A stretch of 64,000 bases of DNA from Pseudomonas nitroreducens (GCF_014204515.1 NZ_JACHLI010000008.1:62001-126000), one strand, 5' to 3'; counted from the stretch's first letter, positions 45,038 to 56,354 are shown. The notes: a model not told the origin generated them from the sequence alone. Made by a program: numbers and translations.

Positions 45038-46495
45038 CTACTCCACCTCCAACCGCGGCAACCTCAACGTCACCCGTAACCCACCCTCACGGCGGTTCTG
45101 CAAAGTGACTTCCCCGCCATGGGTGTGCGCGATATTGCGCGCGATGCCCAGGCCGAGGCCGTACCCCTGGCCACGCTCAGACAACCTGAAGCGCGGCTCG
45201 AAGACCTTCTCCAGGCGCTGCTCCGGCACACCGGGCCCCTGGTCGTCGACATGCAGGACCACTGCGTCCGGGTCGTCCTCGATGCTCAGCTGGGCGCGGC
45301 CGCCGTATTTCAGGGCGTTGTCCAGCAGATTGCCGATGCAGCGCTTGAGCGCCAGGGGCTTGCCCGGATAGGGCTCGCTGGCGGCGCCGAGGACTTCGAC
45401 GCGGCCGTCGGCAATGTAGGGACCGGCGACGTATTGCAGCAGCTGGTTGAGGTCCACCGGTTCGACGTTCTCGTGGATGTCGGTGTCCTTCACGCATTGC
45501 AGCGCGCCCTTCACCAGCAGCTCCAGTTCGTCGAGGTCGTGGCTGAACTTGTCGCGGGCCTGCTCGTCCTCCAGCAACTCCACGCGCAGGCGCAGGCGGG
45601 TGATCGGCGTGCGCAGGTCGTGGGAGATGCCGCTGAACAGCTGGGCGCGTTCATTGACGTAGCGGTCGATGCGCTCGCGCATGGTGTTGAAGGCGCGGGA
45701 CACTTCCACCAGCTCGCTCGCCCCGCTCTCCTCCAGCGGCTGGTCCTGGCCGCCCAGGGCGATGTCGCGGGCGGCGCGAGCCAGGCGCTTGAGCGGGCGG
45801 CTCTGCCAGTGCACCAGCAGGCCGGTGAACAGCAACAGCAGGAGGCTGGTGAAGGCGATGGAGATGATCTGCTGCGGCGGCAGGCCTTCCGGCTCCAGGG
45901 TCACGTAGGGCGCGGGCATCAGGCTGGCGATGTACAGCCATTCGCTATCGCCGATGCGGATCTGCGTGACCAGCACCGGCGGGTTCACCGGCTCCAGGGT
46001 CAGCGCGTAATGCGCCCAGGAGCGCGGCAACTCCTCCAGCTTCAGTTCGCCGTTGAACAACCGCAGGTCATCGGGGCTGACGAACTCCACCTGCAGTTCG
46101 ACGTCCTTGCCCAGCTTCTGGTGCAGCACGTCCTGCACGATGTCGATCACCGCCTGTTTGTTCGTCGTGTCCGGCAGCGCGCGCAGGTTCAGCGGGCGTT
46201 CGTTGAGCGAGACGAAGAAGCGCGTGCCGCCCATGCTGCGCAACTGGTCGAGCACCAGCGGGCGGTAACCTATGGGCAGCGAGCGGAAGTAGCTGACGCT
46301 GGCGGCCATGGAGTACGCCAGGCTGCGTGAACTGGTGAGCAGGCCGTCGCGCTGGCTGCTGCGCAGGTGGGAAATCCAGAACAGGCTCGACAGGCCCTGG
46401 GCGATCAGCACTGCCAGCAGGGTGAGCAGCAGCATGCGGCCGAGCAGCGAGCGCGGCACCAGGCTGCGGCGGCGGCGTTCACTCATGGCCGGCAA
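45038..46495 (-). CDS. gtrS: Sensor histidine kinase GtrS
   Basis: A 485-residue inner-membrane kinase with helices at about 21-40 and 210-229 flanking a periplasmic sensor domain, a HAMP segment, the phospho-acceptor H292 in SHDLRTP, and a C-terminal ATPase domain (NLLDNALKYG, DDQGPGVP, GLGLGIAR). GtrS senses 2-ketogluconate/6-phosphogluconate in P. aeruginosa and phosphorylates GltR. Its start overlaps the end of gltR by 17 bp. Confidence 0.94.
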   Translation of the reverse strand: MPAMSERRRRSLVPRSLLGRMLLLTLLAVLIAQGLSSLFWISHLRSSQRDGLLTSSRSLAYSMAASVSYFRSLPIGYRPLVLDQLRSMGGTRFFVSLNERPLNLRALPDTTNKQAVIDIVQDVLHQKLGKDVELQVEFVSPDDLRLFNGELKLEELPRSWAHYALTLEPVNPPVLVTQIRIGDSEWLYIASLMPAPYVTLEPEGLPPQQIISIAFTSLLLLLFTGLLVHWQSRPLKRLARAARDIALGGQDQPLEESGASELVEVSRAFNTMRERIDRYVNERAQLFSGISHDLRTPITRLRLRVELLEDEQARDKFSHDLDELELLVKGALQCVKDTDIHENVEPVDLNQLLQYVAGPYIADGRVEVLGAASEPYPGKPLALKRCIGNLLDNALKYGGRAQLSIEDDPDAVVLHVDDQGPGVPEQRLEKVFEPRFRLSERGQGYGLGLGIARNIAHTHGGEVTLQNRREGGLRVTLRLPRLEVE

Positions 46496-47213
46496 GGTGC
46501 GGGCGAACCTGGGCGGCCAGCAGGTAGCCGCTGCCGCGCACGGTCTGGATCAGCCGCGCCGGTTTCTCGGTGTCGCGCAGACGCTGGCGCAGGCGCGACA
46601 CGGCCATGTCGACGATGCGCTCCAGCGGCATCACCTCACGGCCACGGGTGGCGCTGGCGATGGTGTCGCGGTCGAGTATCTGCCGGGGGTTGTCGAGGAA
46701 CAGCTTGAGCAGGGCGAAGTCGGCGCCGCTGAGGAAATGTTCCTCGCCGTCCTCGTGGAACAGCCGGTGGCTGATGGTATCCAGCCGCCAGTCGTCGAAG
46801 GCGATGACCTCGCCGCCGCGCACCTGGGTGAACTGCGCGCGGCGCAGCAGCGCCTTGATCCGCGCCAGCAGCTCGCGGGGACTGAAGGGTTTGCCGAGGT
46901 AGTCGTCGGCGCCTAGCTCCAGGCCCACCACGCGGTCGGCCTCGTCGGAGCTGGCGGTGAGCATGATCACCGGCATGCAGGCATGGCGCTGGTGCGAGCG
47001 AATCCAGCGACACAGGCTGAAGCCGTCCTCGTCGGGCAGCATCACATCGAGGATTGCCAGGGCGGATTCCTCGTCGCACAGCGCACGACGGAAGTCCGCA
47101 CCATTGGCGACGGCGCGCACCTGGAAACCGGCGCGGCTGAGGTAGGTTTCCAGCAGCTCGCGGATTTCCTGGTCGTCGTCCACCAGCAGGATGGATCGGG
47201 CAGGCTGGTTCAC
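46479..47213 (-). CDS. gltR: Response regulator GltR
   Basis: A 244-residue OmpR-family regulator. The receiver domain has phospho-acceptor D56 (AILDVMLPD) and K in LGKPFSP, with a winged-helix DNA-binding domain from about 145. It controls glucose uptake genes such as gltB and oprB. It overlaps gtrS and lies 46 bp after glk. Confidence 0.94.
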   Translation of the reverse strand: MNQPARSILLVDDDQEIRELLETYLSRAGFQVRAVANGADFRRALCDEESALAILDVMLPDEDGFSLCRWIRSHQRHACMPVIMLTASSDEADRVVGLELGADDYLGKPFSPRELLARIKALLRRAQFTQVRGGEVIAFDDWRLDTISHRLFHEDGEEHFLSGADFALLKLFLDNPRQILDRDTIASATRGREVMPLERIVDMAVSRLRQRLRDTEKPARLIQTVRGSGYLLAAQVRPHLAGHE

Positions 47214-47259
47214 TTCGTGCGTCCTTTCTTGTTGTTTTTCTGATCGATGAAACGTTGAC

Positions 47260-48258
47260 TCAGCCTTCGTTGCGCAGCGCCTGTTCCAGGGCCACGCCGG
47301 CGCCGAACAGGCCGGGATGCTCGGCGGTCATGACCCACACCGGCACCGGGTCGAGGTACGGCCCGCTGGTTTTGCCGCGGCTGCGGAACGCCTCGGCAAA
47401 ACCGCTGCGCTGGAAGCGTTCGAGGAAGCGCGGAACGATGCCGCCGGTGATGTACACGCCCCCCAGCGCGCCGACCGTCAGCACGGCGTTGCCGGCGACC
47501 CGCGCCAGCCAGAGGAAGAAATGCTCCAGCACCGCATCGGCGTAGGCGTCGCCAGCCATGGCGCGCTCGCCGATCTCGGCTGCGGTGGCGCATTGCGGCT
47601 CCACGCCGTCCAGCTGGCAGCTCATGCGGTAGAGGTTTTCCAGGCCGCTGCCGGACAGTACGCGCTCGGCCGAAACGTGGCCGTACTTCTCGCGCAGCAG
47701 TTGCCAGAGGGCGAAGTCGCGCTCGGAGGTCACCGGCAGGTCGACATGGCCGCCTTCGCAGGGCAGCACTTCCCAACCGCCGGCCGGCAGCGGCATCAGG
47801 CTGCCGACGCCCAGGCCGGTACCGGGGCCGATGATCAGCCGGGCGCGGCCTTCCAGCGCCTTGCCCGGGCGCACCTGCACCAGGTGTTCTTCCGACAGCC
47901 GTGAGGCCGCCCAGGCCATGGTGCTGAAGTCGTTGACCAGCAGCAGGTGGCTCAGGCCCAGTTCGGCGCGGAAGGCGTCACGCTTGATCACCCAATGGTT
48001 GTTGGTGAACTTGAAGTCGCCGGCACCGACGGGGCCGGCGCAGGCCAGGCAGACGTTATCCACCGCCGACAGCGGCTGGCCGACGCGCTGCAGGTAGTCG
48101 CGCACGGCGTCTTCCGGGCGCGGGTAATCGGCGCAGGCCAGGACCTGGATGGATTCGAGGACTTCACCACGCCACAGGGCGAAGCGGGCGTTGGTGCCAC
48201 CGATGTCGCCCACCAGGGCGAAACCGTTGGAGAAGGGCTGAGCGTTGTTGGAGTTCAT
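47260..48258 (-). CDS. glk: Glucokinase
   Basis: A 332-residue ATP-dependent glucokinase of the Glk family with phosphate-binding GDIGGTNAR (18-26), NDF and GPGTGLGVGSL motifs. It phosphorylates glucose delivered by the ABC transporter. It is 121 bp downstream of edd and 46 bp upstream of gltR. Confidence 0.95.
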   Translation of the reverse strand: MNSNNAQPFSNGFALVGDIGGTNARFALWRGEVLESIQVLACADYPRPEDAVRDYLQRVGQPLSAVDNVCLACAGPVGAGDFKFTNNHWVIKRDAFRAELGLSHLLLVNDFSTMAWAASRLSEEHLVQVRPGKALEGRARLIIGPGTGLGVGSLMPLPAGGWEVLPCEGGHVDLPVTSERDFALWQLLREKYGHVSAERVLSGSGLENLYRMSCQLDGVEPQCATAAEIGERAMAGDAYADAVLEHFFLWLARVAGNAVLTVGALGGVYITGGIVPRFLERFQRSGFAEAFRSRGKTSGPYLDPVPVWVMTAEHPGLFGAGVALEQALRNEG

Positions 48259-48379
48259 TGCGGGCTCGGGCCTGGAAGATGGGTGAAAGGGTGCGGCGCG
48301 GGATCATGCCAGCATAGGACAGCGGCGGAAACGCCCCGTGCGACGGACAGGCAGTCCGTCACACCAGGACGCCGGACGA

Positions 48380-50206
<1,827 letters not shown>

Positions 50207-50233
50207 GGCAGCATTCTCCTACAGACTATCGGT

Positions 50234-50249
50234 TGTTGTTTTTACAACA
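50234..50249. promoter_or_regulatory. Candidate HexR operator, edd/gapA
   Basis: TGTTGT-TTTT-ACAACA is a perfect 16-bp palindrome in the 128-bp edd/gapA divergent region, fitting the TTGT-N7-ACAA pattern described for HexR. A second TGGTTTTTACCA dyad lies at 50298-50309 closer to gapA. The minus-strand AACAACAA at 50233-50240 is also a CA motif if the edd transcript starts upstream. Confidence 0.65.
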
Positions 50250-50334
50250 TTATCGTTGATTACTCGGTGTTTACTTTTCTTCAACGTGGAAATTTAATGG
50301 TTTTTACCACAACAAAAGAAAAGAGACGACCTCA

Positions 50335-51339
50335 ATGACTATACGCCTGGCTATCAACGGATTTGGCCGCATCGGTCGGAACGTGCTCCGCGCGCTCTAC
50401 TCGGGCCCGTATCGCCAGCACCTGCAAGTAGTGGCGATCAACGATCTGGGCGACGCGGCGATCAACGCCCACCTGCTCCAGTACGACAGCGTGCACGGGC
50501 GCTTCCACGGCCGCGTCGAGCACGACGCCGAAAGCCTCAGGGTAGAGGGCGACCGCATCGCCGTCACGGCGATCCGCAACCCGGCGGAACTGCCCTGGAA
50601 GACCCTGGGCGTGGATATCGTGCTGGAATGCACCGGCCTGTTCACCTCCCGCGACAAGGCCGCCGCGCACCTGCAGGCCGGCGCGCGCCAGGTACTGATC
50701 TCCGCGCCCGGCCAGGGCGTGGATGCCACGGTGGTGTTCGGCGTCAACGAACAGATTCTGCGCGCGGAGCACCAGATCGTCTCCAACGCCTCCTGCACCA
50801 CCAACTGCCTGGCGCCGGTGGCCCAGGTGCTGCACCGCGAACTGGGCATCGAGCACGGACTGATGACCACCATCCACGCCTACACCAACGACCAGAACCT
50901 CTCCGATGTCTACCACAGCGACCCGTACCGGGCGCGCTCGGCCACCCAGTCGATGATCCCGACCAAAACCGGCGCCGCTGAAGCGGTGGGCCTGGTGCTG
51001 CCGGAGCTGGCCGGCAAGCTGACCGGGCTGGCGGTGCGGGTGCCGGTGATCAACGTGTCGCTGGTAGACCTCACCGTGCAGGTCGCCCGCGACACCAGCG
51101 CCCAGGAGGTCAACGAACTGCTGGAGCGGGCCAGCGAGACCTCGACGATCCTCGGCTTCAACCGCCAGCCGCTGGTCTCGGTGGACTTCAACCACGACCC
51201 GCGCTCGGCCATCTTCGACGCCAGTCATACGCGGGTGAATGGCCGGCTGGTGAAGGTGATGGCCTGGTACGACAACGAGTGGGGGTTTTCCAATCGGATG
51301 CTGGATACGGCACTTGCCATGGCTGCGGCACGCAGCTGA
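50335..51339 (+). CDS. gapA: Glyceraldehyde-3-phosphate dehydrogenase, type I
   Basis: A 334-residue GAPDH with the NGFGRIGR fold, D37 favouring NAD, the active-site C154 in SNASCTTNC, and TKTGAAEAVGLVLPEL. It oxidises glyceraldehyde-3-phosphate formed by Eda. It is divergent from edd and expected under HexR. Downstream there are two repeat elements and no typical terminator. Confidence 0.96.
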   Translation: MTIRLAINGFGRIGRNVLRALYSGPYRQHLQVVAINDLGDAAINAHLLQYDSVHGRFHGRVEHDAESLRVEGDRIAVTAIRNPAELPWKTLGVDIVLECTGLFTSRDKAAAHLQAGARQVLISAPGQGVDATVVFGVNEQILRAEHQIVSNASCTTNCLAPVAQVLHRELGIEHGLMTTIHAYTNDQNLSDVYHSDPYRARSATQSMIPTKTGAAEAVGLVLPELAGKLTGLAVRVPVINVSLVDLTVQVARDTSAQEVNELLERASETSTILGFNRQPLVSVDFNHDPRSAIFDASHTRVNGRLVKVMAWYDNEWGFSNRMLDTALAMAAARS

Positions 51340-51350
51340 GGCCAGCGCCT

Positions 51351-51428
51351 CTGTAGGGCGCATAACGCGCCAGCGTTATCCGCCGAATGGGTGCGGCGGA
51401 TAACCCGTTCCGGGTTATTCGCCCTACG
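51351..51428. repeat. Inverted repeat pair, family R3 (copy 2)
   Basis: GTAGGGCGCATAACGCGCCA ... TTATCCGCCG faces CGGCGGATAACCCGTTCCGG ... CGCCCTAC. Same family as 38109. It lies between the convergent gapA and DUF1289 genes. Confidence 0.85.
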
Positions 51429-51448
51429 TCCTGCATTTCCCTTCACCA

Positions 51449-51494
51449 CCCTCTCCCCAGCCCTCTCCCTGAAGGGAGAGGGTTAGGGAGAGGG
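51449..51494. repeat. Family-A palindrome, compact copy A4
   Basis: One continuous 46-bp inverted repeat, CCCTCTCCCC-AGCCCTCTCCCT with its complement, without an internal core. It looks like the two ends of an element joined directly. It lies 20 bp from the R3 pair. Confidence 0.85.
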
Positions 51495-51526
51495 CAAACC
51501 ACGGCACGGCGCCCCAGGAATGCCAT

Positions 51527-51709
51527 TCAGCGATACAACCTTTTCCCCTGCGCCTCCAGCACCAGCAGACGCATGTCCGCCTCGGCACGGATGGCCTCCT
51601 GGCCGAGGTGATCGACGCGTTTCCACGCCTTGATTTCCTCGCGGCTGCGGCCGCAGCCCAGGCAGATGCCTTCTTCGAATTCGCAGATCTTGATGCATGG
51701 ACTCTTCAC
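51527..51709 (-). CDS. DUF1289 small cysteine-rich protein
   Basis: A 60-residue protein with four cysteines in C5-x3-C9-x6-C16-x2-C19 spacing (SPCIKICEF ... GICLGCGRS), typical of DUF1289/YdhL proteins that may bind a metal. The function is unknown. A GTG start at 51709 is preceded by GAGGAA. Short but convincing because of the family cysteines. Confidence 0.88.
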   Translation of the reverse strand: MKSPCIKICEFEEGICLGCGRSREEIKAWKRVDHLGQEAIRAEADMRLLVLEAQGKRLYR

Positions 51710-51878
51710 GGACTTCCTCGCGGCTCAGGGATGAATGTCAGTGGGCTTGCACTGGACCTGCCCCTAAAAGATCGGACACCCGCGCGGCGCCAAGGTCCAA
51801 CTCGATTTCCCCATCGGCGCCATCGAACCAGGCAATCGAAGCGCTAGAATCCGCCTTCCATGCTTTCCGACTGCGCCC

Positions 51879-52658
51879 ATGCTCGCCCTCAAGCTCACCC
51901 TGGTTCCGCTGTTCCTGCTGCTGGTGTCCCTCTCCGGGCGCTGGTGGGGACCGACGGTTGCCGGCTGCCTCGCCGCCCTGCCCGCCATCGCCGGGCCGAT
52001 CCTGTACCTGATCACCGTGGAGCACGGCCGCGAGTTCGGCGCCCAGGCCGCGTTGCTGGCGCTGGCGGCGATCTTCGCCGCGGAGGCCTTCAACTTTGCC
52101 TACGCCTGGCTGTGCCTGCGCTACGCCTGGCCGCTGGCCCTGGGCGGCGCGATGCTCGCCTGGCTGGTGGCCGCTTGGAGCCTGACGCAGTTGCCGGCCG
52201 CGCCCGTCTGGGCGCTGATGGTGGCGGCACTGGGCGCGTTGACCAGCCAGCTGTTCATGCCCCGCGCCGAGCTGCCGGCCAGCATCGCTCCGCTGGGTCG
52301 TCTCGAACTGGGCCTGCGCATGCTTGCGGGTGCGCTGCTGACCCTGGCGGTCACCGCCCTCGCCGGCTGGGCCGGGCCGAGCTGGAGCGGCCTGCTGGCG
52401 GTGTTCCCATTGCTCTCCATCGTGCTCTGCGTATCGTCGCAGCGGCTGCACGGCGCGGGCTTCGTCATCGCCCTGCTGCGCGGCATGGTCAGCGGTCGCC
52501 CGGCGTTCGCCGCCTTCTGCCTCTGGCTGGCGCTGCGCCTGCCGGACAACGACATCCTGCCGAGCTTCGCCCAAGCAGCGCTGCTGGCCGTGCTGGTGCA
52601 GAGTGCGGTACGCGGGCTGATCGGGCTCAGATCAAGAAGGGCAACCAAAGCCGCCTGA
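51879..52658 (+). CDS. Integral membrane protein of unknown function
   Basis: A 259-residue protein with about eight hydrophobic helices in an Ala/Leu/Gly-rich sequence. A conserved-looking start (LVPLFLLLVSLSGRWWGP) and central segments (LAALPAIAGPILYLITVEHG) resemble predicted small transporters. No family could be named. It is convergent with bglX and has a shared terminator. It may be an uncharacterised permease. Confidence 0.8.
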   Translation: MLALKLTLVPLFLLLVSLSGRWWGPTVAGCLAALPAIAGPILYLITVEHGREFGAQAALLALAAIFAAEAFNFAYAWLCLRYAWPLALGGAMLAWLVAAWSLTQLPAAPVWALMVAALGALTSQLFMPRAELPASIAPLGRLELGLRMLAGALLTLAVTALAGWAGPSWSGLLAVFPLLSIVLCVSSQRLHGAGFVIALLRGMVSGRPAFAAFCLWLALRLPDNDILPSFAQAALLAVLVQSAVRGLIGLRSRRATKAA

Positions 52659-52675
52659 AACGCTGCTTGAAATGC

Positions 52676-52708
52676 AAAACGCCACGGCTGGATCAGCCGT
52701 GGCGTTTT
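52676..52708. terminator. Bidirectional terminator, membrane protein / bglX
   Basis: A perfect 15-bp stem, AAAACGCCACGGCTG (52676-52690) with CAGCCGTGGCGTTTT (52694-52708), loop GAT. It serves the two converging genes. Confidence 0.92.
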
Positions 52709-52729
52709 CGTTTGCAGCGCGGGTGACGC

Positions 52730-55042
52730 TCAGAGCAGCGTGAAGCTCTGCTCCTTCACGTTGTCCGAATCCAGGCCGACGTAGACCTTGAACTCGCCCG
52801 GCTCCGAGGCGTAGCGCAGCTGGCTGTCGTAGAAGCGCAGGTCTTCCTCGCGGATCGGGAACTGCACCACCTTCGACTCGCCCGGCTTGAGCAGGATCTT
52901 CTCGAAGCCCTTGAGCTCCTTGACCGGACGGCTGATGGAGGCGGCGACGTCGCGCAGGTAGAGCTGCACGGTGGTCTCGCCAGCGACCTTGCCGGTGTTC
53001 TTCACGGTAACGCTGGCGGTGAGCTGGTCACCCTTCTTCAGCCTGCTGGCCGACAGCTTCACGTCCGAGACACTGAAGTCGGTGTAGCTCAGGCCATAGC
53101 CGAAGGGGTACAGCGGGCCGTTCTCCGAGTCGAAGTAGCGCGAGGTGTACTTGTTCGGGTGCTCGTGGTCGAACGGACGGCCGGTGTTCAGGTGGTTGTA
53201 GTAGATCGGCACCTGGCCCACCGAGCGCGGGAAGGTCATGGTCAGCTTGCCCGACGGGTTGTAGTCGCCGAACAGCACATCGGCGATGGCGTTGCCGCCT
53301 TCGGTACCGCTGAACCAGGTTTCCAGCACGGCGTCGGCGTTGGCACTTTCCCAGCGCAGGTCCATCGGTCGGCCGTTCATCAGCACCAGCACCAGCGGCT
53401 TGCCGGTGGCCTTGAGGGCCTTGAGCAGCTCGATCTGGCTCTGCGCGATGTGCAGATTGGTCTTGCTCGACGCTTCGTGGGCCATGCCCTGGGATTCGCC
53501 GACCACCGCCACCACCACGTCCGCCTGCTTCGCCTTCTCGACGGCTTCGTCGATCATGGCCTGCGGGCTGCGCGAGTCGACCTTGACGTCTTCGCTGTAT
53601 TCGTTGAGGTATTTGACGATCTGCGGATCGTCGGTGACGTTGGCGCCCTTGGCGTAGAGCAGCGCAGCGTGGCCACGGGTGGCGGTGCCCATGCCTTCGA
53701 GCACGGTCACGGCCTGGAAGGCCTTGCCGGCGGCGGACCAGCTGCCCATGACGTCGCGCTTGCTGTCGGCCAGCGGGCCGATCAGGACGATCACGCCGTC
53801 ACGCTTGAGCGGCAGCACGCCGCCTTCGTTCTTCAGCAGGACCATGCCCTTGCGCGCGATCTCACGGGCGTCGGCGCGGTGCAGACGGTCCTCGGCGTCG
53901 GTGTCCACCGGGTCCTGGCCCTGCAGGTAGCGGTACGGGTCCTGGAACAGGCCCATGTCCCACTTGGCGGCGAGCACGTCACGGCAGGCACGGTCGATCT
54001 CGTCCTGGCTGATCAGCCCAGCCTTGAGCAGCTCGGGCATGTGCTTGCCGTAGAGGTCGTCGTTCATGTTCATTTCGACGCCGGCGTTGATCGCCGCCTG
54101 GGTGGCGTCGCGCTCGGTGGCGGCCACGCCGTGCTTGATCAGCTCCAGCACCGCGCCGTGGTCGCTCAGGGTCAGGCCCTTGTAGCCCCACTGCTTGCGC
54201 AGCAAGTCCTGCAGCAGCCACTTGTTGGCAGTGGCCGGCACGCCGTTGATGCTGTTGAGCGAAACCATCACCGCGCCGGCGCCGGCGTCGATGGCCGCGC
54301 GGTACGGCGGCAGGTAGTCCTGGAACATGCGCTGCGGGCTCATGTCCACGGTGTTGTAGTCGCGGCCGCCTTCGCCGGCGCCGTACAGGGCGAAGTGCTT
54401 GACCCCGGCCATGATGGTTTCCGGCTGGTTCAGGCCCTTGCCCTGGTAACCCTTGACCACCGCGGCGGCGACCTTGCTGGTCAGCCAGGCGTCTTCGCCG
54501 AAGCCTTCGGAGACCCGGCCCCAACGCGGATCGCGGGCGATGTCGACGGTGGGCGAATAGGTCAGGTTGAGGCCATCGGCGCTGGCCTCGATGGCCGAGA
54601 CGCGGGCGCTGCGCTCGATGGCGGCCAGGTCCCAGCTCGCCGCCAGGCCCAGGCCGATGGGGAATACGGTGCGGTGGCCGTGAACCACGTCATAGGCGAA
54701 GAACAGCGGAATCTTCAGCCGGCTCTTCATCGCCGCATCCTGCAGGTCGCGGATGCCCGGCCGGACCACGGTGTTGAACACCGCGCCGGTGGTGCCCTCG
54801 GCGATTTCCTTCAGCAGTACCGGCTTGGGATGATCCGGGCCGACGCTGACCAGGCGCAGCTGGCCGATCTTCTCTTCCAGCGTCATGCGCTGCATCAGGC
54901 TGTCGAGGAAGGCTTCCTTGGACTGCCCGGCCAGCGGCACGGCGGGAGCGGCGTCAGGCGCCTGGGCGGCGGAAAGCGAAGCGCTGCCAAGGCCCAGCAG
55001 GAGGCCGAGCCAGCAGATACGGCTGATTGGAGTTCTTTTCAT
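52730..55042 (-). CDS. bglX: Periplasmic beta-glucosidase, GH3
   Basis: A 770-residue GH3 enzyme. A signal peptide (cleavage about residue 27, SAAQA) precedes the N-terminal barrel with nucleophile D294 (LTLSDHGAV), the alpha/beta sandwich (LIGPLADSKRDVMGSWS), and a C-terminal fibronectin-III-like domain (about 660-765). It releases glucose from beta-glucosides in the periplasm. The ATG at 55042 puts the signal peptide first; a much longer open frame overlaps scpB. It stands near the glucose uptake genes but with its own terminator. Confidence 0.94.
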   Translation of the reverse strand: MKRTPISRICWLGLLLGLGSASLSAAQAPDAAPAVPLAGQSKEAFLDSLMQRMTLEEKIGQLRLVSVGPDHPKPVLLKEIAEGTTGAVFNTVVRPGIRDLQDAAMKSRLKIPLFFAYDVVHGHRTVFPIGLGLAASWDLAAIERSARVSAIEASADGLNLTYSPTVDIARDPRWGRVSEGFGEDAWLTSKVAAAVVKGYQGKGLNQPETIMAGVKHFALYGAGEGGRDYNTVDMSPQRMFQDYLPPYRAAIDAGAGAVMVSLNSINGVPATANKWLLQDLLRKQWGYKGLTLSDHGAVLELIKHGVAATERDATQAAINAGVEMNMNDDLYGKHMPELLKAGLISQDEIDRACRDVLAAKWDMGLFQDPYRYLQGQDPVDTDAEDRLHRADAREIARKGMVLLKNEGGVLPLKRDGVIVLIGPLADSKRDVMGSWSAAGKAFQAVTVLEGMGTATRGHAALLYAKGANVTDDPQIVKYLNEYSEDVKVDSRSPQAMIDEAVEKAKQADVVVAVVGESQGMAHEASSKTNLHIAQSQIELLKALKATGKPLVLVLMNGRPMDLRWESANADAVLETWFSGTEGGNAIADVLFGDYNPSGKLTMTFPRSVGQVPIYYNHLNTGRPFDHEHPNKYTSRYFDSENGPLYPFGYGLSYTDFSVSDVKLSASRLKKGDQLTASVTVKNTGKVAGETTVQLYLRDVAASISRPVKELKGFEKILLKPGESKVVQFPIREEDLRFYDSQLRYASEPGEFKVYVGLDSDNVKEQSFTLL

Positions 55043-55244
55043 ATGGGTACTCAGCGACCTGCGCGAGGCGCCGGGCCACTGTGGATTGTTATCGAGGGTC
55101 GTCGAAGGGACGGGGATTCCGGCTGCTCCCCCGGGTGTAGCGGCCGGCGCCTTTCGAACGCGGCACATAAGGTCGTCGCGCCGGAGGCGGAAGTCAATCA
55201 CCGAACGGCTGGAAAACCTCGGGCAGATGCGCCAAAGCCTGGGT

Positions 55245-56258
55245 TCAATGGTCGCGATTGCGCGCGTTGAACTCCATTTCCTCGAGCATGGCTTCGCGCA
55301 GGGCGCGCTCTTCGTCCCACTCTTCCTCGGCGGGCGTGGGCTCGGGGGCCGGTGGCGGCGGAACGGGCTCCGGCTGCGCTTCGACGGATTCCTCGGACTC
55401 GACCTCGGGCAGCGCATGAACGCCGCTGAAATCGGCGTCCACCCCGCTGTCCTCGTCGTCGCTCGGCGGACGGTCGATCAGGTCGTCGAAGTCGGTCTTC
55501 AGGCCCTGCTCCATCTCGTCCAGCTCGGCGAGCAGGCTGCGGAAGCTGGTTTCCTCCTTCGGCTCTTCCGGCGGCGCAGGCTCCGGCTCCTCACCAGCAT
55601 CGCGCACGGCCTGGTCCGCCAGGGCCTGCAGGGACGGCGGCACGTAGTCCTCGTCGTATTCCTCGGGGCTCGGCAGGCTGGCCACCGGCGCCATGTCCTC
55701 GAGGATCGGCTGTGGCTCGGGCTCCATCAGTTTCAGCTCGGCCAGCGGCGGCAGGTCTTCCAGGCTTTTCAGGTTGAAGTAGTCGAGGAAAGTGCGGGTG
55801 GTGGCGAGCATCGCCGGGCGGCCGGGGACTTCGCGGTAGCCGACGATGCGGATCCACTCGCGCTCCATCAGCGTCTTGACGATCTGGGTGTTCACCGCGA
55901 CGCCACGGATTTCCTCGATCTCGCCACGGGTGATGGGCTGGCGGTAGGCGATCAGCGCCAAGGTCTCCAGCAGCGCACGGGAGTAGCGCTGCGGACGCTC
56001 CTCCCAGAGCCGGCCGACCCAGGAGGCGAACTTCTCGCGCACCTGCAGGCGGTAGCCGGTGGCGACCTCCTTGAGCTCGAAGGCCCGCCCGGAGCAGGAC
56101 AGGCTCAGCACCGCCAGCGCATCGCGGAACTGCTGCGGCTCGGGGCGCTCGGCCTCCTCGAACAGCTCGCCGAGGCGCTCCAGCGACATGGGCTTGCCGG
56201 CAGCCAGGAGGATGCCTTCGAGCAGGGTCGCCAGTTCTTGCGGGTCGGAGAGATTCAT
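55245..56258 (-). CDS. scpB: Segregation and condensation protein B with long acidic tail
   Basis: A 337-residue ScpB. Two winged-helix domains (about 1-180; YSRALLETLALIAYRQPITRGEIEEIRGV, GRPAMLATT) match the family, whose members are usually near 200 residues. Here an acidic, Pro/Glu-rich tail of about 150 residues follows. With ScpA it binds the SMC complex for chromosome segregation. It is 96 bp downstream of scpA. Confidence 0.92.
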   Translation of the reverse strand: MNLSDPQELATLLEGILLAAGKPMSLERLGELFEEAERPEPQQFRDALAVLSLSCSGRAFELKEVATGYRLQVREKFASWVGRLWEERPQRYSRALLETLALIAYRQPITRGEIEEIRGVAVNTQIVKTLMEREWIRIVGYREVPGRPAMLATTRTFLDYFNLKSLEDLPPLAELKLMEPEPQPILEDMAPVASLPSPEEYDEDYVPPSLQALADQAVRDAGEEPEPAPPEEPKEETSFRSLLAELDEMEQGLKTDFDDLIDRPPSDDEDSGVDADFSGVHALPEVESEESVEAQPEPVPPPPAPEPTPAEEEWDEERALREAMLEEMEFNARNRDH

Positions 56259-56354
56259 CGGGGGCTCGGGTCAGGGTGAGAGGTCGGCTGGACAGCAATC
56301 GTCGTTCAGGCGGGAAAGCTACTCAAAGCGCGGCGCCAGGGCAACGCTGGCGGC

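Noticed and set aside
46367..46916. Open frames on the plus strand over gtrS/gltR
   Set aside because: Shadow frames of the two-component genes without motifs.
53159..55270. 703-codon open frame opposite bglX
   Set aside because: Antisense shadow; composition is Val/Gly/His-rich and no motif is recognisable, whereas bglX on the other strand has full GH3 motifs.
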